Shown: in pieces, positions 17,258 through 26,138 of the stretch
Position numbering within the stretch: position 1 is the first letter of the stretch
How the letters are laid out: each line of letters opens with the position of its first letter
Assembly: GCA_937898545.1 (NCBI GenBank)
Contig: CALEJV010000002.1
Span: forward strand, 1-64,000
Length of the DNA: 64,000 nucleotides
Source: an uncultured Candidatus Saccharibacteria bacterium
GTDB lineage: Bacteria > Patescibacteriota > Saccharimonadia > Saccharimonadales > Saccharimonadaceae
Direction of reading: 5' to 3'
The notes under the pieces: model-generated
Database searches by the model: none
Seen by the model: only the letters and a program-made list of their open reading frames with translations
What the model was told of the DNA's origin: nothing
Position numbers and translations under genes: made by a program

Positions 17258-18220
17258 ATGAATCAGCAACCATATACCAACTCACCGCAGCCTGCCGCCG
17301 CGCCGCAGTATAGCAAGGGGCAGCTTGCTGTAGCCCGTGCTGCTATGTCTAGCGACAACACCGTGCTGGCAGTCACCTTTATTGGCTTCTTTTTTATGAC
17401 GTCGGCGTATTTTATTTTTACGGCGCTGGCCGAGCACTTTAGTGTAGAGGGGACTGATATGGCGGTAGAGCAAGTCCCACTTTGGCTGAGGCTTATTATT
17501 GCTTTGTTTAGCGGTGCTATCCTCTTTGGCGTCATCCTTCTTGTCGGGATGTTTTTCATCCGGATGGAGCGGCAGAAGATGCTGGGTAATGCTATGCAAG
17601 TAGAGTATAGTGATTATGCGTGGCTGCGCGACTGGGCCAACGTCACAGCGGCCGACCTCGGCTTACCACGGGTAGAGATCTTCGTCACGCAGAACCCGGT
17701 CATCAATGCTTATGCCTTTGGCTTTATGAATCCATACTGTATTGTGCTGCATTCTGGTTCGATTCGCTACCTCACGCCCGATGAGCTCAAGGCAGTCGTT
17801 ATTCACGAGATGGGGCACATTAAATATAAGCACACCATAGCTATGCTGTATCTGCAGCCGTTCTTGGCGCTGCCGTTTGTTTCTTCGGTGTCTGGCTGGC
17901 TAGCGGGCTTTTGGCAGCGCCGCACCGAGTATACGGCCGACCGCTTGGCGCTTACCTATACCGAAGATCCAGAGCTCGTCAAGAATGCGCTTGTCAAGGT
18001 GCATATTGGCCCTGACGTGGCGGAGGGTATGAACGAGACCGCTCGCCAGTGGCAGCGCTACACCGCTAACCGCCCAATGAACCGCTTTGCCCAGACCCTG
18101 AGCGACCACCCATACCTCGTGCGCCGGCTTGATCACATCGACGAAATGACCACCAAGCTCCTCACGCCCCAAGCACCAGCTGCACCAGCCCAACCCACGA
18201 CACCAGTCCAACCGCAGTAG
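17258..18220 (+). CDS. htpX: HtpX-like M48 membrane metalloprotease
   Basis: Membrane-bound zinc protease (320 aa) of the M48/HtpX family, which degrades misfolded membrane proteins. Two transmembrane helices near residues 40-60 and 75-105 precede the catalytic domain with HEMGH (zinc ligands, catalytic Glu) and the downstream EYTAD motif supplying the third ligand. The N-terminus and C-terminus are Pro/Gln/Ala-rich extensions not usual in HtpX. The start is supported by AAGGA about 13 nt upstream. Monocistronic by spacing. Confidence 0.88.
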   Translation: MNQQPYTNSPQPAAAPQYSKGQLAVARAAMSSDNTVLAVTFIGFFFMTSAYFIFTALAEHFSVEGTDMAVEQVPLWLRLIIALFSGAILFGVILLVGMFFIRMERQKMLGNAMQVEYSDYAWLRDWANVTAADLGLPRVEIFVTQNPVINAYAFGFMNPYCIVLHSGSIRYLTPDELKAVVIHEMGHIKYKHTIAMLYLQPFLALPFVSSVSGWLAGFWQRRTEYTADRLALTYTEDPELVKNALVKVHIGPDVAEGMNETARQWQRYTANRPMNRFAQTLSDHPYLVRRLDHIDEMTTKLLTPQAPAAPAQPTTPVQPQ

Positions 18221-18459
18221 GGGGGAGTCGCGAGGCCGACGCAATGCTGCTTATACGAGACGCCACTATCTGTACGATGGTGGTTTCTTGGTTTTGCTCG
18301 ATGTATTGCGATAGTGTAATAACAGCGAGACTTTGCACTTTACGTAAACAAAGGTAACGGAGTGAGCGAACGCGCAGCAATATTCTGTGATATGTGTGGT
18401 CAGCAATGCTTTGTGCCGTATAGTAGAGCCAGCACTCCAGAGTGCGGTATAATATACCT

Positions 18460-19545
18460 ATGCAACCACTCAAAAAGCGCGCCGCACAGCTCCTCGCCGA
18501 CATCCTTGATGCGATTCATCGTTTGCAGATTACCGACAAAGCTACTCAACTCGCTCAGCTTGAGGCGCAGCTGGCCGACTCACAAATTTGGGCCAATCCA
18601 GCCCACGCCCAGCAGGTGTCGCGCCAGGCAGCAGCACTGCGAGGGCAGATAGAGCCATGGCAGGTGCTGCAGGCTCAGGCGAGTGACATTGTGGAGCTGA
18701 TGGATCTGGGCGATGACTCGATGATACCAGAGTTCGAGCAGCAGCTTGCCGCCCTCGAGCACGACTACCAGGCACGTCACCGTGACCTCCTCTACAGTGG
18801 TGAACATGACGATCAACCGGCTATTATTAAGATTAGCGCTGGAGCTGGTGGTACCGATGCGCAGGATTGGGCAGCAATGCTCGAGCGGATGTACCTACGC
18901 TTTGCCGAGCAGCACAGCCTCCAAGCGGAGCTCCTCGAGCGCTCGACGGGCGAGGAAGCTGGCATTAAGAGTGCGACATACAGCCTCCATGGTGCGTATG
19001 CCTATGGCCAGCTGCGCAGCGAGCATGGCGTGCACCGCCTGGTGCGGCTCAGCCCGTTTAATGCCGACCATTTGCGCCAGACAAGCTTTGCTTTGGTGGA
19101 GGTAATGCCCGAGATTGCTGAGCCCGAGCAGGTACAGCTTGAGGACAAAGACCTCCGGATCGACGTCTACCGCAGTGGTGGCAAGGGTGGGCAGGGCGTT
19201 AATACGACCGACTCGGCAGTACGCGTTACCCATTTGCCGACTGGTATCGTCGTTGCGATTCAAAACGAGCGCAGCCAAATTCAAAACCGTGAGACCGCGC
19301 TCACTATCCTGCGCTCACGCCTTGCTCAGCTCCAGCACGAGCAGCAGGCCGCCAGCCTGGCCGACCTCCGCACCGGTGAGTCCGCTAGTTGGGGTGCGCA
19401 GATCCGCAACTATGTACTCCACCCCTATACCCTCGTTAAAGATACCCGCACCAAACACGAAGCCCACGACGCCCAAGCTGTCCTCGACGGCGCCATCGAC
19501 GGCTTTATCGAGGCGTATCTGGCGATGGGGGTGGGGGAGAAGTAG
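18460..19545 (+). CDS. prfB: Peptide chain release factor 2
   Basis: RF2 (361 aa) reads UAA and UGA. The SPF anticodon-like tripeptide (RLSPFNADH) and the catalytic GGQ (GGKGGQGVNTT) are present, and the N-terminal helical domain is normal. The gene is one continuous frame, without the programmed +1 frameshift that regulates prfB in most bacteria. TATAAT at 18448-18453 ends 6 nt before the ATG at 18460; a longer frame starting at 18442 would begin inside the promoter. The presence of RF2 shows UGA is a stop here, unlike in Gracilibacteria and SR1. Confidence 0.95.
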   Translation: MQPLKKRAAQLLADILDAIHRLQITDKATQLAQLEAQLADSQIWANPAHAQQVSRQAAALRGQIEPWQVLQAQASDIVELMDLGDDSMIPEFEQQLAALEHDYQARHRDLLYSGEHDDQPAIIKISAGAGGTDAQDWAAMLERMYLRFAEQHSLQAELLERSTGEEAGIKSATYSLHGAYAYGQLRSEHGVHRLVRLSPFNADHLRQTSFALVEVMPEIAEPEQVQLEDKDLRIDVYRSGGKGGQGVNTTDSAVRVTHLPTGIVVAIQNERSQIQNRETALTILRSRLAQLQHEQQAASLADLRTGESASWGAQIRNYVLHPYTLVKDTRTKHEAHDAQAVLDGAIDGFIEAYLAMGVGEK

Positions 19546-19589
19546 CAGCTTTCTCGCTCCATCCCCCAGCCATATGCTATACTGGTATA

Positions 19590-20273
19590 GTGATATTGTT
19601 AGACAGAGTAACCAAACGGTATGATAAGGACGCCAAGCCGGCGCTCGATCGGGTGAGCTTGCATGTTGAGCCCAATGAGTTCGTCGTTATTATTGGCACG
19701 AGCGGGGCGGGCAAGAGCACGCTACTCAAGCTCCTTACTCGCGAAGAGAAGCCCACAACGGGTAAGATTGTGGTCGGTGGTATCGACTACGACACCCTCA
19801 AGGATAAGCATATTCCACTGCTGCGCCGCAAGATTGGTGTGGTGTTTCAGGATTTTAAGCTGTTGCCGCAGCGCACGGTGTTTGAAAACGTGGCCTTTGC
19901 GCTGGAGATTGCAGGCATGAGCAACCGCGAGATCAAGAACACAGTGCCTAAGGTGATCGACCTCGTCGGCCTCCGGGGCAAAGAGAAGCAATTTCCGCAT
20001 CAGCTCAGTGGTGGTGAGCGCCAGCGCGTGGCGATTGCCCGTGCCGTTGTGCGCCAGCCCAAGATTCTTATCGCTGATGAGCCCACTGGTAACCTCGACC
20101 CTAAGCACAGCTGGGATATCGTCCGTTTGCTCGAGAAGATTAATAAATATGGCACCACCGTGCTGCTGACCACCCACAATGTCGAGATCGTTAACCGGCT
20201 CAAGCGCCGTGTCATTACCATTGAGCATGGCAAGATCACGCACGACCAAGCCAGAGGGAGTTACCGCCAATGA
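19590..20273 (+). CDS. ftsE: Cell division ATPase FtsE
   Basis: ATPase (227 aa) of the FtsEX complex, which couples division to extracellular peptidoglycan hydrolysis. Walker A (GTSGAGKST), Q-loop (VFQDFKLL), signature LSGGERQR, Walker B (ILIADEPTGNLD) and H-loop (TTHN) are intact. The GTG at 19590 is 6 nt after TATACT (19578-19583), so this appears to be a leaderless GTG start. The stop overlaps the ftsX ATG (ATGA), implying coupled translation. Confidence 0.95.
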   Translation: MILLDRVTKRYDKDAKPALDRVSLHVEPNEFVVIIGTSGAGKSTLLKLLTREEKPTTGKIVVGGIDYDTLKDKHIPLLRRKIGVVFQDFKLLPQRTVFENVAFALEIAGMSNREIKNTVPKVIDLVGLRGKEKQFPHQLSGGERQRVAIARAVVRQPKILIADEPTGNLDPKHSWDIVRLLEKINKYGTTVLLTTHNVEIVNRLKRRVITIEHGKITHDQARGSYRQ

Positions 20274-21250
20274 GCCGCCGCAAAGATACCGCCCGTGCCC
20301 TGATGCAGCAAAAGCGCCGCCGTCGCCAGTGGCTGACGTTTGTCCGGATGTGCCGCTATGGCGTTAATAACTTTAGCCGCAACGCGTGGCTGACGGTTGC
20401 TGCAACGCTGGTGATGACAATTACACTCTTGATTGTCTTTACGACCTTTGTTGCGCAGCGTTCGCTGGCCGACACCGCTCAGGCTATCAACAAGGATATT
20501 GATCGCTCGATCTACCTCCGCCCTGATGTCTCGGAAGAGCGCGCTCAGCCGGTGCTGGTGAGTTTGCGCCGCCTCAGCAACGTCGAGTCAGTCCGCTTCA
20601 TTAGTACCGAGGAAGCCAAGGAGCAATTCGCCAAGGCTAATAAGGACGATGAGGCTAAACTGAACGCCCTTAAGGAGGCGACGAATTCACTGCCTGCGAC
20701 GATCCGTATCACGCTGCATGACAATAACGACACATCGCAGCTGATAGACTTCGTCAATACTAATTCTGCGCTCAAACCTCTGATTAGCGCCACTCAAACG
20801 CCGACCTTTATGAGCCAGCGGCGCAACGGTACGACGCGCATTGCAGAGTGGACACAGATGTCGCAAAAGGCTGGAGTAGCGGCTAGCGTCCTCTTTATCG
20901 CTATCTCGTTCTTGATCATCTTCAATACCATCCGCATGGCAATCTTCAACCGACGTGATGAGATCGAGATGATGAAACTGATTGGCGCCGACCGTGGCTT
21001 TATTCGCGGGCCATTCCTTGTGGAGGCCGTGGTATACGGGGTGATCGCCGCGGTGATTGCAACCACCTTGGGCATTATTACGCTCTTCCTCTCGGGCAAT
21101 TCGCTCAAGAAGTGGGGGGTTGCTCTCCAGCCCACGATTGATATGGCAGCATCCTACTGGTGGCTTATTGCCCTGGTGATGATGGCACTAGGCGCATGCA
21201 TTGGCGTCATCTCATCGCTGGTGGCCACCCGCCGTTACCTAAAGATTTAG
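20270..21250 (+). CDS. ftsX: Cell division permease-like FtsX
   Basis: Membrane partner of FtsE (326 aa): a basic cytoplasmic N-terminus, a transmembrane helix near 40-62 (WLTVAATLVMTITLLIVFTTF), an extracellular domain of about 150 residues that would bind the hydrolase, then three C-terminal helices with the FtsX signature around FNRRDEIEMMKLIGADRGFIRGPF. ATGA overlap with ftsE. FtsX transmits ATPase cycling to an extracellular amidase or endopeptidase; the gene immediately downstream encodes a suitable one. Confidence 0.94.
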   Translation: MSRRKDTARALMQQKRRRRQWLTFVRMCRYGVNNFSRNAWLTVAATLVMTITLLIVFTTFVAQRSLADTAQAINKDIDRSIYLRPDVSEERAQPVLVSLRRLSNVESVRFISTEEAKEQFAKANKDDEAKLNALKEATNSLPATIRITLHDNNDTSQLIDFVNTNSALKPLISATQTPTFMSQRRNGTTRIAEWTQMSQKAGVAASVLFIAISFLIIFNTIRMAIFNRRDEIEMMKLIGADRGFIRGPFLVEAVVYGVIAAVIATTLGIITLFLSGNSLKKWGVALQPTIDMAASYWWLIALVMMALGACIGVISSLVATRRYLKI

Positions 21251-21273
21251 CATTGATACAAAGGAGGCCCGTG

Positions 21274-21302
21274 TTGACAAAGCACACACCGCTTGTTACC
21301 AT
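21274..21302 (+). promoter_or_regulatory. Internal promoter before the CHAP hydrolase
   Basis: TTGACA at 21274-21279, 17 bp, TACCAT at 21297-21302, then 7 nt to the ATG at 21310. It overlaps AAGGAGG (21261-21267), which could instead serve a TTG start at 21274 on the ftsEX message. Two ways of expression may coexist. Confidence 0.5.
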
Positions 21303-21309
21303 AAGAAAT

Positions 21310-22563
21310 ATGAAACAATCCACCACATCTGTTTCGCGTGCCCACACTGCTGTGGCCGCACCTAAGAAAACCAAGGGGCTTGCCACCAAGTCGGTCATCG
21401 TGGCGGCTGCCGTGATTATGGCGCTGAGTACGCCAGTTAGCACCTACCTCGGTGTGACCACCGGGACTGCCTCGGCTGTGTCACAGGAGGAATACCAGCG
21501 GCAGATCGATGCGCTCAATAAGGAGATTGGGCAGTATCAGTCGCAGGCCAAGGAGCTGAACGAGAAGGCAAAGAGCTTGCAAAATGAGCTCGAGGTCTTA
21601 TCGAAGCAGAAGGCAATGATCCAAGCGCAGATCGACATTAGCCAGAAGAAGCACGACCAACTGCAGGAGAAGATTGCTCAGACTAAGCGCGACATCAAGG
21701 CCAACCAAGATGCCTTGGGCGACACGCTGGCCGATATGTATGTCGACCGCACCATTAGCCCGCTGGAGATGCTGGCGAGTAGCCGGAGCCTTGGCGACTA
21801 TGTGGTGGAGCAAGATCGCCGTGATAGCATCCAGACCACGCTGAGCGAGACGATCACGCGGGTCAATAAGCTCAAGAAGCAGTTAGAGGAGCAAAAGAAG
21901 GAAGTCGAGCGTGTCTTGGCCGACCAAAAGAACGCCCGCGAAGCTCTCGCTGCCAAAGAGCGCGAGCAGGCTGACCTCCTTGCTCGCACCCAAAATGAAG
22001 AAGCAAACTACCAAAAGCTCACCGCCGACCGCGAGAGCGAGAAAGCCCGCGTCCAGAAGGCGCAGCAGGATGCCATCCAAGCGGCCATCCGCAACGCTGG
22101 CGGTGGTGGTTCACTCGGTATTACCTCTGGTGATGGCTCGATGGGTGGCTACCCATGGGCTGGTGGCTGTACCGTTGATGCCAATGCGCTGTCGCACGGT
22201 GGCGCATCTGGTGGCGGCGAAGATCCACTGGGCTATGGCTGCCGCCAGTGTGTAAGCTACACTGCCTGGAAGACTTACCAAAAGACTGGCTACGCACCAC
22301 GCTACTGGGGCAATGCTAATATGTGGCCGGCTGCTGCTCGCAATGCTGGCTTCTCAACCGGCCGCACCCCACGGGCCAATGCCCTTGGCGTCATCTCGGC
22401 AGGGCAGTATGGGCACATTGTCTATATCGAAGGCTACGACGCTGGCAGCAACACTGTCCGCATCAGCCAGTTCAATTACTTCAACGCTGGCGGCCCTGGC
22501 TGGGGTCATTATAGCGAAATGACGGTGCCCGCCAGTACGTACGATACGTATATTTATCTGTAG
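21310..22563 (+). CDS. Secreted coiled-coil CHAP peptidoglycan hydrolase (PcsB-like)
   Basis: A 417-aa secreted wall hydrolase. Signal peptide about residues 25-58 (SVIVAAAVIMALSTPV ... TASA), long coiled coil about 60-265, Gly/Ser linker, then a CHAP domain with the catalytic Cys in YGCRQCVSYTAW and His in YGHIVYIEGY, and a WGHYSEMTVP strand. This is the architecture of streptococcal PcsB, which FtsEX activates through its coiled coil; ftsEX lies directly upstream. The ATG at 21310 is favoured by a promoter ending 7 nt upstream; TTG 21274 would add 12 residues. Confidence 0.9.
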   Translation: MKQSTTSVSRAHTAVAAPKKTKGLATKSVIVAAAVIMALSTPVSTYLGVTTGTASAVSQEEYQRQIDALNKEIGQYQSQAKELNEKAKSLQNELEVLSKQKAMIQAQIDISQKKHDQLQEKIAQTKRDIKANQDALGDTLADMYVDRTISPLEMLASSRSLGDYVVEQDRRDSIQTTLSETITRVNKLKKQLEEQKKEVERVLADQKNAREALAAKEREQADLLARTQNEEANYQKLTADRESEKARVQKAQQDAIQAAIRNAGGGGSLGITSGDGSMGGYPWAGGCTVDANALSHGGASGGGEDPLGYGCRQCVSYTAWKTYQKTGYAPRYWGNANMWPAAARNAGFSTGRTPRANALGVISAGQYGHIVYIEGYDAGSNTVRISQFNYFNAGGPGWGHYSEMTVPASTYDTYIYL

Positions 22564-22578
22564 GAGAGTACATGGCGT

Positions 22579-22609
22579 AAACGACCACCTAAGTAACGGT
22601 GGTCGTTTT
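22579..22609 (+). terminator. Bidirectional terminator
   Basis: AAACGACCACC and GGTGGTCGTTTT (8-nt loop) form an 11-bp stem with A and T runs on both sides. It can end the ftsEX/hydrolase transcript and also the convergent gene at 22589. Confidence 0.8.
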
Positions 22610-23350
22610 AGTCGTTTGTAGTAGGCGAGAGCTTATAGGTCTACGCTGCAGATAGAGTGGGCTGGTGTGGGTCTTTGGTTTGGTAATGGCTGCATCATTC
22701 GTGTCGCTCACCTCAGGCGGGCCAACCCGGTACCCATACTGGTTATACTCTGTACCAATTGGATCATCGTTCTCGCAGCCCCGGAGGGGCTGGGTATCAG
22801 TGGGCAGCTGGGCAATGTAGCTGTTGCTAAAGGCGGCGCGTGCATCGGCCTGAGCCATCTGGGCCAGCAGGGCAAAGAGCTCTTTGACGTTGCTGATTGC
22901 TTCGCTTGTGCTGGGCGGCTTCTCACCACCGTAAATAAAGCCGTGCTGCTCCTGTGCTAAGAGATCTTGATCAAAACCGTGGCTACAATCGCGGCAATCG
23001 AGACAGCGCTCGTAGAAGTAGTGCACTGCGTAGGTAATCTCGCTATGTGTGATGGTGATGGGCGGCTGGTCACCACGGGCGCTCCCTTTCATCTTGGTAA
23101 TGATGCTTGCCAGGCTGCCAACGACGCCATGGAGGATTTGCTCACGCTGCTGGCGTTCGTGGTCGATGGTACGCATTGTATCGAGCCCCTCGCTGCTTTT
23201 GTATGGGGCAGTGGATTCGCGCACAAGCGCAAGATAACCAACCTGGCAAGCTCGAGAGACAGGCCCGGCAGGTGACTGTAAACCACCCTCAGCAGTGGAT
23301 AGTAATGAATCAACAGGCGCTGCTTCTGAGCTGACAACGGCAAGAGACAT
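22589..23350 (-). CDS. Unknown 253-aa protein with CxxC-rich segment
   Basis: No family recognised. The body has a helical centre with a cysteine cluster (ERCLDCRDCSHGF) that might bind metal, and a low-complexity Thr/Lys/Pro tail. The coding frame runs into the bidirectional terminator, so the C-terminus overlaps it. Start at 23350 is preceded by GTGAGG and a good promoter. No signal peptide. The Cys cluster and Gln/Glu-rich helices may suggest nucleic acid or protein binding, but this is not supported further. Confidence 0.7.
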   Translation of the reverse strand: MSLAVVSSEAAPVDSLLSTAEGGLQSPAGPVSRACQVGYLALVRESTAPYKSSEGLDTMRTIDHERQQREQILHGVVGSLASIITKMKGSARGDQPPITITHSEITYAVHYFYERCLDCRDCSHGFDQDLLAQEQHGFIYGGEKPPSTSEAISNVKELFALLAQMAQADARAAFSNSYIAQLPTDTQPLRGCENDDPIGTEYNQYGYRVGPPEVSDTNDAAITKPKTHTSPLYLQRRPISSRLLQTTKTTTVT

Positions 23351-23391
23351 TAGGTAACCTCACTCGTTTTGTTAGAAAATGGTAATTGTCT

Positions 23392-23419
23392 ATTATACGA
23401 GGATGAGGCAAAAATGCAA
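23392..23419 (-). promoter_or_regulatory. Promoter of the 253-aa gene
   Basis: TTGCAT (23419-23414), 16-bp spacer, TATAAT (23397-23392) on the minus strand. The leader is about 40 nt with GTGAGG. Confidence 0.6.
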
Positions 23420-23480
23420 GGGGCAAGAAGCCCTGGTGTGCGGCTTGTGCTCTTTTGCCGCGCTGCCTGGCGTAGTATAA

Positions 23481-23495
23481 TACCATAGTATGGTA
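23481..23495. promoter_or_regulatory. Palindrome over the ctp start codon
   Basis: TACCATAgTATGGTA is a perfect 7-bp inverted repeat around one base. It abuts the -10 box (TATAAT 23476-23481) and covers the expected transcription start and the ATG of the S41 protease gene, so it could act as an operator or fold at the 5' end of the message. Confidence 0.4.
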
Positions 23496-24722
23496 CGGAG
23501 TGACACGGCGAGCGCGAGCCGCTCGAAATATGACTATGATGAACCAAAAAAGCTGACTATCTCGCAGCTAACAGCCTTGCTCGTGGCAGTGCTGCTACTG
23601 GGGGCTGGCTTTGTGGCAGGGATGTACGCCGACAAGCTCTATGCGGCGATTGCGCCAGTCTTTGGCCTCAAAGTGTCGGCCGATAGCATTGACCTGAGCA
23701 GTGTGCAGCAGACCTATCGCAAGCTTAAAGCAGAATATGATGGTAAACTGGACGACACCAAGCTGATCGATGGCGCTAATCGTGGCCTAGCTGCAGCTAC
23801 TGGCGACCCCTACACCACCTATATGGACAAGCAAGAGACCGAGCAGTTCGACCGCAGTCTCAATGGCGAAGTGAGCGGTATTGGCGTGGAGATTGCATCG
23901 CGGGGCAACCATCCAACAGTAGTGCGTGTCGTCGATGACTCACCAGCAGCCAAGGCAGGCCTGCGGGCTGGCGATATCTTCCGCAGTATTAATGGCCAAT
24001 CGGTGGTGGGGCAGAACTCTGAGGTAGTGGCTGGCAAAGTGCGGGGCGAGGCTGGCACAACCGTCAAGCTCGTGATGCAGCGTGAGGAATCGACTGAGGA
24101 ATATACCATCGTCCGGGCCAAGGTAAGTGACGCCAGTGTGCGTAGCCAGATTCGCGATGGCGTGGGTATCCTCACTATTACTCGATTCGACGACCAAACT
24201 GGCCGACTGGCGCGCCAAGCGGCAGAGCAGTTCGTCCAGCAGGGGGTGCGGGCGGTGGTGCTTGACCTACGCGACAACGGTGGTGGCTATGTAACGGCTG
24301 CTCGCGAGGTCGCCAGCCTGTGGCTTGAGAACAAAGTCGTGGTGGTAGAGAAGTCTGGCGACGTCGTGCGCGACACGGTGCACAGTAGTGGCCAAGCACT
24401 GCTCAAGGGGATGAAGACGACTGTCCTCGTCAATGGCAATAGCGCCAGTGCCAGCGAGATCGTAGCGGGGGCATTGCACGATCACAAAGCAGCGACATTG
24501 CTGGGCGAAAAGACCTTCGGCAAGGGCACCGTGCAGCAGTTGTTTGATCTGCCTGATGGCCGTAAGCTCAAAATCACCGTGGCGCGTTGGTATACCCCAA
24601 ATGGCCGCAATATCTCGCAGGGTGGCATTGCGCCAGATACTGAGGTCAAAATGAGCACCGATGATCGCAATGCTGGCCGCGACCCACAGCTCGATAGCGC
24701 ACTGCAAAAGTTCGCAGAGTAG
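23490..24722 (+). CDS. Carboxy-terminal processing protease (S41, CtpA-like)
   Basis: Membrane-anchored serine protease (410 aa). A cytoplasmic stretch of about 25 residues, a transmembrane helix about 28-48, a helical region, a PDZ domain about 125-210 (SGIGVEIASRG ... GLRAGDIFRSINGQ) and the S41 core with catalytic Ser in NGNSASASE and Lys in GEKTFGKG. Such proteases trim or degrade extracytoplasmic proteins, including peptidoglycan hydrolases. TATAAT at 23476-23481 is 8 nt before the ATG: essentially leaderless. It follows the FtsEX-hydrolase cluster, a sensible setting for hydrolase turnover. Confidence 0.93.
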   Translation: MVRSDTASASRSKYDYDEPKKLTISQLTALLVAVLLLGAGFVAGMYADKLYAAIAPVFGLKVSADSIDLSSVQQTYRKLKAEYDGKLDDTKLIDGANRGLAAATGDPYTTYMDKQETEQFDRSLNGEVSGIGVEIASRGNHPTVVRVVDDSPAAKAGLRAGDIFRSINGQSVVGQNSEVVAGKVRGEAGTTVKLVMQREESTEEYTIVRAKVSDASVRSQIRDGVGILTITRFDDQTGRLARQAAEQFVQQGVRAVVLDLRDNGGGYVTAAREVASLWLENKVVVVEKSGDVVRDTVHSSGQALLKGMKTTVLVNGNSASASEIVAGALHDHKAATLLGEKTFGKGTVQQLFDLPDGRKLKITVARWYTPNGRNISQGGIAPDTEVKMSTDDRNAGRDPQLDSALQKFAE

Positions 24723-24764
24723 ACATATATCCAACAAAAGGCAAACAATTGTTCGCCAAAAGTA

Positions 24765-24793
24765 TTGTATTTGCCTCGTATCTACGCTACCAT
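24765..24793 (+). promoter_or_regulatory. Leaderless promoter of response regulator gene
   Basis: TTGTAT at 24765-24770, 17-bp spacer, TACCAT at 24788-24793; the ATG at 24802 is 8 nt further. Confidence 0.5.
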
Positions 24794-24801
24794 AAAGGCA
24801 T

Positions 24802-25188
24802 ATGGACAGACGAAAGAAAATTCTCTTAGTAGAAGACGACACCGCGCTGCTGGCAGTGTATCGCTCGCGGCTCGAGCTGGAGGGCTTTGCGGTGAGCGAA
24901 GTGCACAATGGCGAAGATGCGCTCTCGGCGGTGGTCGATGTTCGGCCTGATCTCATCTTGCTCGATGTGATGATCCCCAAGATTAGCGGCTTCGACGTGC
25001 TCGATATCTTGCGCAACACCCCAGATACCACCAACGTCCGTGTCATTATGCTGACGGCGCTGAGCCAGCCCAAGGACAAAGAACGGGCCAAGCAGCTAGG
25101 AGTGGATGACTACCTCGTCAAGTCGCAAGTGATGATTGGTGATGTAGTGGCCCGCATTAAATACCACCTAGGTATGAGCCAAGAATAA
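24802..25188 (+). CDS. Receiver-only response regulator
   Basis: A 128-aa CheY-like receiver with no output domain. The acidic pocket (VEDD near residue 10), phospho-acceptor Asp in LILLDVMIPKISG, the Thr in MLTALSQ and the conserved Lys in YLVKSQ are all present. Such proteins act by protein contact or within phosphorelays. No kinase is adjacent; the sensorless kinase at 32594 is the only one in the window. Second receiver-only protein here (see 33328). Confidence 0.93.
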   Translation: MDRRKKILLVEDDTALLAVYRSRLELEGFAVSEVHNGEDALSAVVDVRPDLILLDVMIPKISGFDVLDILRNTPDTTNVRVIMLTALSQPKDKERAKQLGVDDYLVKSQVMIGDVVARIKYHLGMSQE

Positions 25189-25279
25189 CAGGGGTCAGAA
25201 CACTAGAGAATACAGTGTGTGGCTGGCCTACGCTCTTGGGTAATTTTTCCTCAGCGTTATTTTGTGGTACGATGAAAAG

Positions 25280-25891
25280 ATGACGGAAAAATATTCGGCA
25301 TCTCATGATGCAGAAAATCAAGCACCACCGCCATTACCACCACAGCCCGAGTACCTCTTGACGCAGCCAATCACAGCGGACGGTGCGCCACAAGAGCGTG
25401 CAACTCATCCCGATACGCACAGCATTCCCAAGCGCCAAGATGTGCCACGCCACCAGTGGAATGTACTGCGCAGCAGCGGTCAGCTCGACGAAGGGTGGAT
25501 TGATGAGGAGATTATTACCGAAGATGGCGTGACGCTGATGCGGATGACCAAGCTAGTCAACCGAAGCAACATCCACCGGCTCGAGAAATGTGTACCGCTC
25601 GCGGTGCTGCAGGAGCAAAACATCGACTTCACCAATGCATATCTGCAAAGAGCTTATGGCGTGATAGTGAAGGATGGCAGGTTGCAACCCGTTGCCGATG
25701 CCACTCATGCTGCTAGCCAGAGCAGCGCAACTGAGCAAGAAACAGAGGTACTGCCCGCTCAAGGAGACGATACATATGAGCATCTCAGCGGAGATAGCGC
25801 TCGCCAATTAGTCGGGAGTGTGGCGGCAAAAGCGAGTGGAGAGGTGGATAATAGCCTACTGGTGGAGCGGGCGCTTGAGCGCGTAAGATAA
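25280..25891 (+). CDS. Unknown 203-aa protein with Pro-rich N-terminus
   Basis: Not recognised. TACGAT at 25268-25273 ends 6 nt before the ATG at 25280, which decides this start over the in-frame GTG at 25262. The first ~60 residues are Pro/Gln-rich and probably disordered. A compact segment (GWIDEEIITEDGVTLMRMTKLV...) follows, with a Ser/Glu/Ala-rich C-terminus. No transmembrane segment. Codon use matches the neighbours. Confidence 0.65.
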   Translation: MTEKYSASHDAENQAPPPLPPQPEYLLTQPITADGAPQERATHPDTHSIPKRQDVPRHQWNVLRSSGQLDEGWIDEEIITEDGVTLMRMTKLVNRSNIHRLEKCVPLAVLQEQNIDFTNAYLQRAYGVIVKDGRLQPVADATHAASQSSATEQETEVLPAQGDDTYEHLSGDSARQLVGSVAAKASGEVDNSLLVERALERVR

Positions 25892-26088
25892 TCCGCAGTT
25901 TATTCCAAAGGGCAGCAATAACTGGAATCACTAGTGTCAAAGCCCTTGCTTCTCAGGCGAGAGACTGGCTAAAAATGATGAGCATGTATCATTCATAGCT
26001 GTAATACAAAGCGTGTCGTTGCTAAATAGTATGGGCAGTGCCTATAGATAGCAGGTATCGAGTTTGCTCGGGTTATTGTCAAAACAAG

Positions 26089-26118
26089 AAAACCACCTCT
26101 CGACTATGAGGTGGTTTT
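26089..26118 (-). terminator. Bidirectional terminator of rpmA
   Basis: AAAACCACCTC and GAGGTGGTTTT form an 11-bp stem with an 8-nt loop; the minus strand continues CTTGTTTT. It lies just after the rpmA stop codon. Confidence 0.8.
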
Positions 26119-26138
26119 GCGTTTGCACTATAAAACAC

